Below are positions 1 through 3,934 of a DNA stretch of 6,094 bases, in pieces. The stretch lies in contig JABGQJ010000479.1 in the NCBI GenBank assembly GCA_018648945.1, positions 1 through 6,094 on the forward strand. Direction: 5' to 3'. The translations under genes were made by a program, and so were the position numbers. Origin of the DNA: Victivallales bacterium. GTDB lineage: Bacteria > Verrucomicrobiota > Lentisphaeria > Oligosphaerales > Lenti-02. How positions within the stretch are numbered: position 1 is the first letter of the stretch; every line of letters starts with the position of its first letter. Under the pieces are notes generated by a model. It did not search any database and was not told the origin of the DNA. It was given only the letters and a program-made list of their open reading frames with translations.

Positions 1-2883
1 CAGGACGCGATGGCGCGGAGCTACTTCCGCCCACCAGCGCTCCTTCGACTGGGCTGTGATCTGTCGCCAGAACTCGCGGCGTTCGGGACCATAGAGGGTG
101 ACATCTCCCGTGCCGTCCGGGAAGACGGCATGCAGCGTCCGCTCGGTCTTGAGGCGGGAGTAGAACAGCTCCAGGCGCCCAAACACGATGCGCCCGTCCG
201 GCATGATGGCAGGTTCATCGTCTCGTCCCACATTGAAGCCGATGCAGTGGATGCCACTACCGTCGGGCTGCATGACCGCCAGCCCGGTTGCCGGATAGCC
301 GTGATACTCGTCCCGTGCGCCGCTGCGGGAGGTGGAGAAGACGATACGACCATCGGGGAGGTAGGTGGGGCCCACGTCGTGATATGGGCCTCGGGTCAGT
401 TGCCGGAAGCCGCTGCCGTTTGGGCGGACCTCGTAGAGATGCCACCAGGGGTCGCTGTCGCCGCCGCGCTGCGCGAAGATGATGCGCGTGCCATCCCAGG
501 AGACCTCGCAGTCGGCGACCCAGCCTTTGCCGGCATCTACCAGACACTGCGTCTGCGGTCCATGATCGCCGATCTCTAGCACCCATAGTGAGCGGCCCAG
601 CCGGTAGGTGGGCCCCGTGTCCGTGGTGGAATAGGTCTGCCGCCAGATGTCGATCTGGAAGTCATTGGGCATGGCGTTGGGGCCGCGAATGAAGACGAAG
701 TCAGTGACTGCACCAGGCTCGGGAACTGCTTCTGCAACTGGCGACGTGGGGCGGGCCATGGGCGCTTCCCAGGGGATTCCCTGGTTGGTCAAACGTTCGC
801 GGGCCAGCAGGCGCACGCTGTGGAAGGGGTGCGCGCGAGCGGCCTTTCGGAGGGTCGTAATCGCTTCGTCGCCACCGATTCCTGCCAGGGCTTCCGCGGC
901 GGCAGTCTGCACTTCCAGCACATTGCGGTCGTCCTCAAGCAGACTGTGGAGCAAGGGGACATCCTCCTCTGTTCCCAGCACGGCGAGGGAGCGGGTAAAG
1001 GCCTCCCGCCAGCAGGGGGAGGGCGCATTGTATTCGTCCTGGCCTTGGCTCTTGGTGCGAAAGAGGAACTTCCCGTTGTAGCCGTATGCTGCTTCCGGCT
1101 TCGACGTCTTGAGTAGGGATACAATGTCCGGCCGAGCTTCGCGGGCTGTCGTGAACAGCAGCGCTTTGGCGGCGTTGATGCGGACCCAGCCATTTGGGTG
1201 GCGCAGAAGGTGTCGCAGCTCGGCGGTGTATTCGTCAGGAAGGGCGAGAGCGCAGAGCCAGGTGGCCCCGTAGGGGACGTCGCCGGGGGCGGCGACTGCC
1301 AGCTTCTGGATTGTGGGAACCAGCTCGGGATGTGCCCCAGGCATGCTTGCGCCCTCGCAGCCCAGTGCGCGCAGCGCAATGGCGACGGCGACTTGGCGCA
1401 ATCCGGCCAGCTCGATCAGGTGAGCCGTGACGCGGTGCCCTGCCTCGGGCTCGTACAGCATCATGCCGTCGAAGTCGCCGGGGATGTTGGCCAGCAGCAG
1501 CGGGGTGATGGTCAGTAGTTGGTCACGGTGGGAGTTGCCCGCGAGTCGGCTGAGCGCGGCTGCGATGGCGTAGGGGGTTTCGTACATGCGGTCGATTGGT
1601 TCGAGCTTTGGGACGTCGTCGCGGGGCACATGGCGGGCACCCGAACGGTTGAGTGGTCGTGCATAGAGGGGGTAGGCGGCAATCAGGGGGGCGATGGCTT
1701 TGGCGTCGCCCAGTTCGCCCAGGGCATCGGCCGCATAGCGGGCGAAGTGGGTGCTCTTCAGGAAGGCGCAGAGCGTATCGAGAGCTTCCGGCCCGCCAGT
1801 GCGTCCGAGGGCGCGCAGAGCCGTTTGCACGGACTGCCGTTCCTCGGCTTCGGTCGGGGTGCGCGAGCGGTAGGGCTGAAGGGCTTGCACGAGCAATGGC
1901 GAATCGCCCGGCCCGCCCAGAGCGGCGAGGGCCCGGGCCGCGCGGATGCGAGGCAAGGGATCGACCAGCTTGGGCTTGCTGGCGTAGATCTCGACGCTCC
2001 GCCAGGTGGTCGGGTAGGTGGCCCATTTGGAGGCGTGGGATATGATCCTCACGTACCGGGCGGCGCGCGGTACGAAGGCAATGCCAAGCGTGGCCGGGGA
2101 GAGCTTGCGCTTGCGGAGAATCGACTCGAAGCGCGTGCCGTCATCGCTGACCGATAGTTCGTAGTCGGTCATGCAGAACCGCTCGTCGTACTGGGAGACC
2201 GCGACGTAGCCAATGCGCCGGCGCTTGCCCAAGTCGATGGTGGCGTATTGTGGGCAGGGCACGTTCTTGGTCTGCCAGAAGCTGCCGTCGTTGGGATCGG
2301 TCAGGGCGGAGACGGGGCCTTTGTAGGTGGTGGAAGCAGTGGCGGCGCAGCCTGTGGCGAGATTCCGGACGGTTGGGGCACTGAGAATCTCGCGACACTC
2401 TGGCGGGATGCCGTTCGCCGGAAGGCGGTGCCACCACTGCCGCCATGCGGTTTCCTGTGCCGCGCGTTCCCCGGTATCTGCCAGCGCATCGAAGGGGAGA
2501 TCCTGCCCCGTGAGATTGGCGAGGGCCACGGCGGCGGACTGCCGGACCGACCAATCGGGGTCGCTCAGGGCATCCAGGAGAGGCGGAATCTGCCTGCGCC
2601 GTCCGCACCAGGCGAGGGAGAGGGCCGCGTTGCGGCGGACCCCAGTGTCGCTGTCGCCGAGTGCGGTCACCAGTCGCTCCGCTACCATCGTTGCGCGCAG
2701 ATAGCCTAGAGCCTCCGCTGCTCCGGCGCGCGTTCCTGCGTCGGGGTTCTGTAGCTCGGCGGTGAGTCGCCGGGTCTCCGCGTCGAAGGGCGACGCAAGC
2801 AGACACAGGGAAGCAAAGGCGGCGAGACAGATCCAGCGAGACAAGGTAGGGCTCCGGAAGGCGGGTGGCGAAGAGCGACCCAT
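1..2883 (-). CDS. Secreted HEAT-repeat / discoidin-like / TolB-HZS-alpha-like propeller protein, C-terminus outside window
   Basis: An open frame of 961 codons without a stop runs from ATG 2883-2881 to the left edge. Residues 15-35 are a signal peptide (SRWICLAAFASLCLLASPFDA), so the product is probably exported. Residues about 37-125 are HEAT-like helical repeats (EALGYL, GVRRNAALSLAWCG, WSVRQSAAVALANL). Residues about 178-302 look like an F5/8 type C (discoidin) beta-sandwich (ALTDPNDGSFWQT, YATIDLGKRRRIGYVAVSQY, ARYVRIISH, SVEIYAS), commonly a carbohydrate-binding fold. HEAT-like repeats resume at about 312-700. From about 725 there is a beta-propeller segment like TolB/WD40-PD40 and the hydrazine synthase alpha middle domain (CEVSWDGTRIIFAQ, WHLYEVRPNGSGFRQLT, YLPDGRIVFSTSRSG, IMPDGRIVFG). 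The start is chosen for the signal peptide and a weak AAGG 5 nt upstream; the frame stays open upstream to 3213 but has no ATG there. The gene is divergent from the other two. Function is unknown; a surface binding or scaffold role is inferred. Confidence 0.9.
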   Translation of the reverse strand, partial: MGRSSPPAFRSPTLSRWICLAAFASLCLLASPFDAETRRLTAELQNPDAGTRAGAAEALGYLRATMVAERLVTALGDSDTGVRRNAALSLAWCGRRRQIPPLLDALSDPDWSVRQSAAVALANLTGQDLPFDALADTGERAAQETAWRQWWHRLPANGIPPECREILSAPTVRNLATGCAATASTTYKGPVSALTDPNDGSFWQTKNVPCPQYATIDLGKRRRIGYVAVSQYDERFCMTDYELSVSDDGTRFESILRKRKLSPATLGIAFVPRAARYVRIISHASKWATYPTTWRSVEIYASKPKLVDPLPRIRAARALAALGGPGDSPLLVQALQPYRSRTPTEAEERQSVQTALRALGRTGGPEALDTLCAFLKSTHFARYAADALGELGDAKAIAPLIAAYPLYARPLNRSGARHVPRDDVPKLEPIDRMYETPYAIAAALSRLAGNSHRDQLLTITPLLLANIPGDFDGMMLYEPEAGHRVTAHLIELAGLRQVAVAIALRALGCEGASMPGAHPELVPTIQKLAVAAPGDVPYGATWLCALALPDEYTAELRHLLRHPNGWVRINAAKALLFTTAREARPDIVSLLKTSKPEAAYGYNGKFLFRTKSQGQDEYNAPSPCWREAFTRSLAVLGTEEDVPLLHSLLEDDRNVLEVQTAAAEALAGIGGDEAITTLRKAARAHPFHSVRLLARERLTNQGIPWEAPMARPTSPVAEAVPEPGAVTDFVFIRGPNAMPNDFQIDIWRQTYSTTDTGPTYRLGRSLWVLEIGDHGPQTQCLVDAGKGWVADCEVSWDGTRIIFAQRGGDSDPWWHLYEVRPNGSGFRQLTRGPYHDVGPTYLPDGRIVFSTSRSGARDEYHGYPATGLAVMQPDGSGIHCIGFNVGRDDEPAIMPDGRIVFGRLELFYSRLKTERTLHAVFPDGTGDVTLYGPERREFWRQITAQSKERWWAEVAPRHRVL

Positions 2884-2913
2884 GATAGCCTTGGCCGGGC
2901 CGGGATGCAACGC

Positions 2914-2976
2914 AGTGGGGGAAGTGGACGCAGTGGGGGAAGTGGACGCAGTGGGGGAAGTGGACGCAGTGGGGGG
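2914..2976 (+). repeat. Array A1: 9-bp units AGTGGACNN / AGTGGGGGA, forward orientation
   Basis: There are seven consecutive 9-bp units starting at 2914. AGTGGGGGA alternates with AGTGGACGC, giving an 18-bp higher-order repeat in 3.5 copies; the last unit is AGTGGGGGG and runs into a 10-G tract (2971-2980). A 20-bp stretch at 2917-2936 recurs exactly inside the downstream gene at 3534-3553. The exact G count is a homopolymer and may be unreliable. Confidence 0.95.
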
Positions 2977-3030
2977 GGGGACTTGGTTTACTGGGTTTAC
3001 TGGGTTTACTGGGTTCACTACGTCCACGAG
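2977..3030 (-). repeat. Array A2: same 9-bp repeat in opposite orientation (GTTTACTGG units)
   Basis: The 9-bp register of array A1 continues without a break, but the units now read as reverse complements of the core. They are GGGGACTTG (weak), GTTTACTGG three times (2986-3012), GTTCACTAC and GTCCACGAG. The core GTYYACT is the reverse complement of AGTRRAC. Together with A1 it forms an imperfect palindrome centred near 2975. The three identical GTTTACTGG units suggest recent local expansion. Confidence 0.85.
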
Positions 3031-3077
3031 GGCGAAGATATCACGGCGATTCCTGGCATCCTCACGCGCCGCGTCTA

Positions 3078-3116
3078 CTTTGTGGTAGATCGTGCGGAAA
3101 CGATGGTCCCACAGAG
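3078..3116 (+). promoter_or_regulatory. Leader hairpin before the four-helix-bundle start
   Basis: CTTTGTGG (3078-3085) pairs with CCACAGAG (3109-3116) over 8 bp including one T-G pair. An inner ATCGT (3089-3093) pairs with ACGAT (3100-3104) around a 6-nt loop, separated from the outer stem by a 3/4-nt internal loop. It ends 4 nt before the AGGAGG Shine-Dalgarno, so it could affect translation if transcribed. There is no U tract, so it is not a typical terminator. Function is inferred only. Confidence 0.45.
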
Positions 3117-3120
3117 CCTT

Positions 3121-3126
3121 AGGAGG
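3121..3126 (+). promoter_or_regulatory. Strong ribosome binding site AGGAGG
   Basis: AGGAGG lies 5 nt before ATG 3132 and fixes the start of the four-helix-bundle gene. It is the only consensus-strength Shine-Dalgarno I found ahead of any of the three genes, which suggests translation of this locus was selected for, at least until recently. Confidence 0.8.
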
Positions 3127-3275
3127 GACCCATGGGCGGAGAGAGCATTCTGAGCAAGCATGGCGGGTACCGGCAGATGCGCGGCTTCCAGGTGGCGCAG
3201 TTGGCGTATGACATCACGGTTCGCTTTTGCGAGCGCTACATCGACCGCTTCAGCCGCACGCGCGACCAGATGGTG

Positions 3276-3278
3276 TAG
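3276..3278 (+). other. In-frame amber codon at position 49 of the four-helix-bundle gene
   Basis: TAG follows GAC CAG ATG GTG and precedes GCC GCA CGC TCC GGG, in the middle of the most conserved stretch of the family. Conservation resumes at the very next codon in the same frame. The two large neighbouring frames contain no in-frame TAG over 961 and 720 codons, which argues against TAG being a common sense codon in this organism. Confidence 0.9.
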
Positions 3279-3539
3279 GCCGCACGCTCCGGGGTGCAGA
3301 ATATCGCCGAGGGCTCCGAGGCGGCGGCCACGTCGAAGAAGACCGAGCTAAGGCTGACGCAAGTGGCTCGCGCCAGCCTCGAAGAGTTGAAGCTGGACTA
3401 CGAGGACTTCTTGCGTCAGCGGAGTTCCGTCTGCTGGGACCGCAACCACCCGTTGCGTCAGCGGCTGGTGGATGCCCGTTTGCAGACTGCCGACGAAGTG
3501 GCCGCCTGGGTGAAGGCTGTCGCACGGGAGATCGGGGGA

Positions 3540-3590
3540 AGTGGACGCAGTGGACAAAGTGAGGGGAGCGGCAAGCTGTCCACTTCTTCC
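3540..3590 (+). repeat. Array B: intragenic 9-bp repeats encoding the interdomain linker
   Basis: AGTGGACGC (3540-3548), AGTGGACAA (3549-3557) and a degenerate AGTGAGGGG (3558-3566) are followed by the inverted core GTCCACTTC (3578-3586) plus TTCC. GAAGTGGAC at 3538-3546 is exactly complementary to GTCCACTTC, so the linker can fold as a 9-bp hairpin. It is translated in phase as SGR-SGQ-SEG and then STSSS, a flexible low-complexity linker between the bundle and the suffix domain. Confidence 0.85.
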
Positions 3591-3761
3591 TCCCAGAACA
3601 CCCTCTACGCCGAGCTGTCCGCCAATGCGGCGCTGACGCTTGCCACGGTGGCTGGCTATCTGTTGGACCGCCAGGTCCAATCACTGGCGGCGGCCTTCGA
3701 GCAAGAGGGCGGCTTCGCCGAGCGCCTGTACCGAGTGCGGACCCGCCAGCGCCAGCGAGAG

Positions 3762-3834
3762 AGTGGACCAGTCGGCCCCGTGCCCGACTAGCTCCCCCTT
3801 CCGGCGTGTGTCCACTTCTTCGACTGGGTCCACT
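3762..3834 (+). repeat. Inverted repeat spanning the stop codon of the four-helix-bundle gene
   Basis: AGTGGACCAGTCG (3762-3774) is the reverse complement of CGACTGGGTCCACT (3821-3834) with one extra base in the right arm. It is a 13-bp stem with a single bulge and a 46-nt loop containing the stop codon TAG 3789-3791. The arms are further copies of the AGTGGAC core. No T tract follows, so I do not call it an intrinsic terminator. Confidence 0.6.
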
Positions 3835-3854
3835 TTGTCCACTGGGTCCACTCT
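3810..3854 (-). repeat. Array C: five 9-bp units GTCCACTNN downstream of the gene
   Basis: The units are GTCCACTTC, TTCGACTGG, GTCCACTTT, GTCCACTGG and GTCCACTCT, in perfect 9-bp register and opposite in orientation to array A1 and to the first half of array B. Positions 3831-3852 are the reverse complement of 3540-3561 at 21 of 22 positions. The array runs directly into the decayed suffix-domain copy. Confidence 0.93.
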
Positions 3855-3900
3855 GGCTGGCTATCTGCCGGGCCGCCAGGTACAGTCATTCGCCGATGCC
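3854..3900 (+). pseudogene. Decayed partial duplicate of the suffix-domain coding sequence
   Basis: Positions 3854-3900 align without gaps to 3649-3695 of the four-helix-bundle gene (offset 205 bp). The first 14 bases (TGGCTGGCTATCTG) are identical and I count roughly 37 of 47 matching overall. Translated in frame it reads GYLPGRQVQSFADA against GYLLDRQVQSLAAA in the gene. It is preceded by STS/STG/STL codons from array C in the same phase, as in the gene where the linker precedes the suffix domain. No start or conserved remainder is present, so it is a remnant rather than a gene. Confidence 0.8.
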
Positions 3901-3934
3901 GCCTGTCCGAGAACAGCTCAACCGGTAGGTCAGG

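Larger units (their letters stand above)
2884..3131. promoter_or_regulatory. Divergent intergenic region with repeat array and 5' leader hairpin
   Basis: This 248-bp gap separates the minus-strand HEAT-repeat gene from the plus-strand four-helix-bundle gene, so any promoters for both should lie here. I could not identify a convincing -35/-10 pair on either strand. About half of it (2914-3030) is a 9-bp-period repeat array with a 10-G run in its centre. The rest (3031-3131) is less biased sequence ending in a hairpin and a strong Shine-Dalgarno. Both strands stay open in the codon-aligned frame through most of the gap, which may simply reflect GC-rich sequence. Confidence 0.6.
3132..3791 (+). 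pseudogene. Four-helix-bundle protein with suffix domain (IVP/Avd-like), interrupted by one amber codon
   Basis: Read through TAG 3276-3278 (codon 49), this frame encodes 219 residues ending at TAG 3789-3791. Residues about 8-135 match the four helix bundle / 23S rRNA intervening-sequence protein family (SKHGGYRQMRGFQVAQLAYD, SRTRDQMV-stop-AARSG, QNIAEGS, VARASLEEL, DYEDFLRQR). Residues about 158-204 match the 'four helix bundle suffix' domain (NAALTLATVAGYLLDRQVQS, GGFAERLYRVR). Residues 136-153 between them (GGSGRSGQSEGSGKLSTS) are encoded by 9-bp repeat units. The family motif as I recall it is DQMVQAARSG, so a single C-to-T change (CAG to TAG) explains the stop; the other 218 codons show no frameshift. 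Relatives include the accessory protein Avd of diversity-generating retroelements, but no reverse transcriptase is present here. It may be a fresh pseudogene, a sequencing error, or made by suppression or by internal restart at GTG 3294. Biochemical role unknown. Confidence 0.85.
3792..3934. other. Intergenic region between the four-helix-bundle gene and the beta-helix gene
   Basis: This 143-bp gap is mostly array C and the suffix-domain remnant; only about 3901-3934 is free for a promoter or leader of the beta-helix gene. I see no consensus promoter or U-tailed terminator, so the beta-helix gene could be co-transcribed with the four-helix-bundle gene or use a promoter hidden in the repeats. 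Confidence 0.55.

Noticed and set aside
1519..2157. Plus-strand frames antisense to the HEAT-repeat gene, up to 212 codons
   Set aside because: The opposite strand has continuous HEAT-like repeats without a stop over 961 codons; these plus frames lack recognisable motifs.
2141..2806. A 221-codon minus-strand frame overlapping the N-terminal part of the HEAT-repeat gene
   Set aside because: It is a shifted frame, extremely rich in Arg, Pro and Gly, whereas the overlapping frame carries the signal peptide, HEAT repeats and discoidin-like domain.
2914..3030. CRISPR array
   Set aside because: The repeats are 9 bp long, contiguous and without unique spacers of constant length, and no cas gene is present.
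2884..3213. N-terminal extension of the HEAT-repeat protein through the repeat array
   Set aside because: The frame is open but contains no ATG upstream of 2883, only GTG at 3027 and 3018 within the array, and an extension would bury the signal peptide.
3132..3791. Diversity-generating retroelement
   Set aside because: The four-helix-bundle protein resembles Avd accessory proteins, but no reverse transcriptase and no template/variable repeat pair with adenine-specific differences is visible in the window.
3857..3880. Intrinsic terminator from CTGGC...GCCAG after the four-helix-bundle gene
   Set aside because: The short stem is derived from the duplicated coding sequence, also exists inside the intact gene, and is not followed by a T tract.
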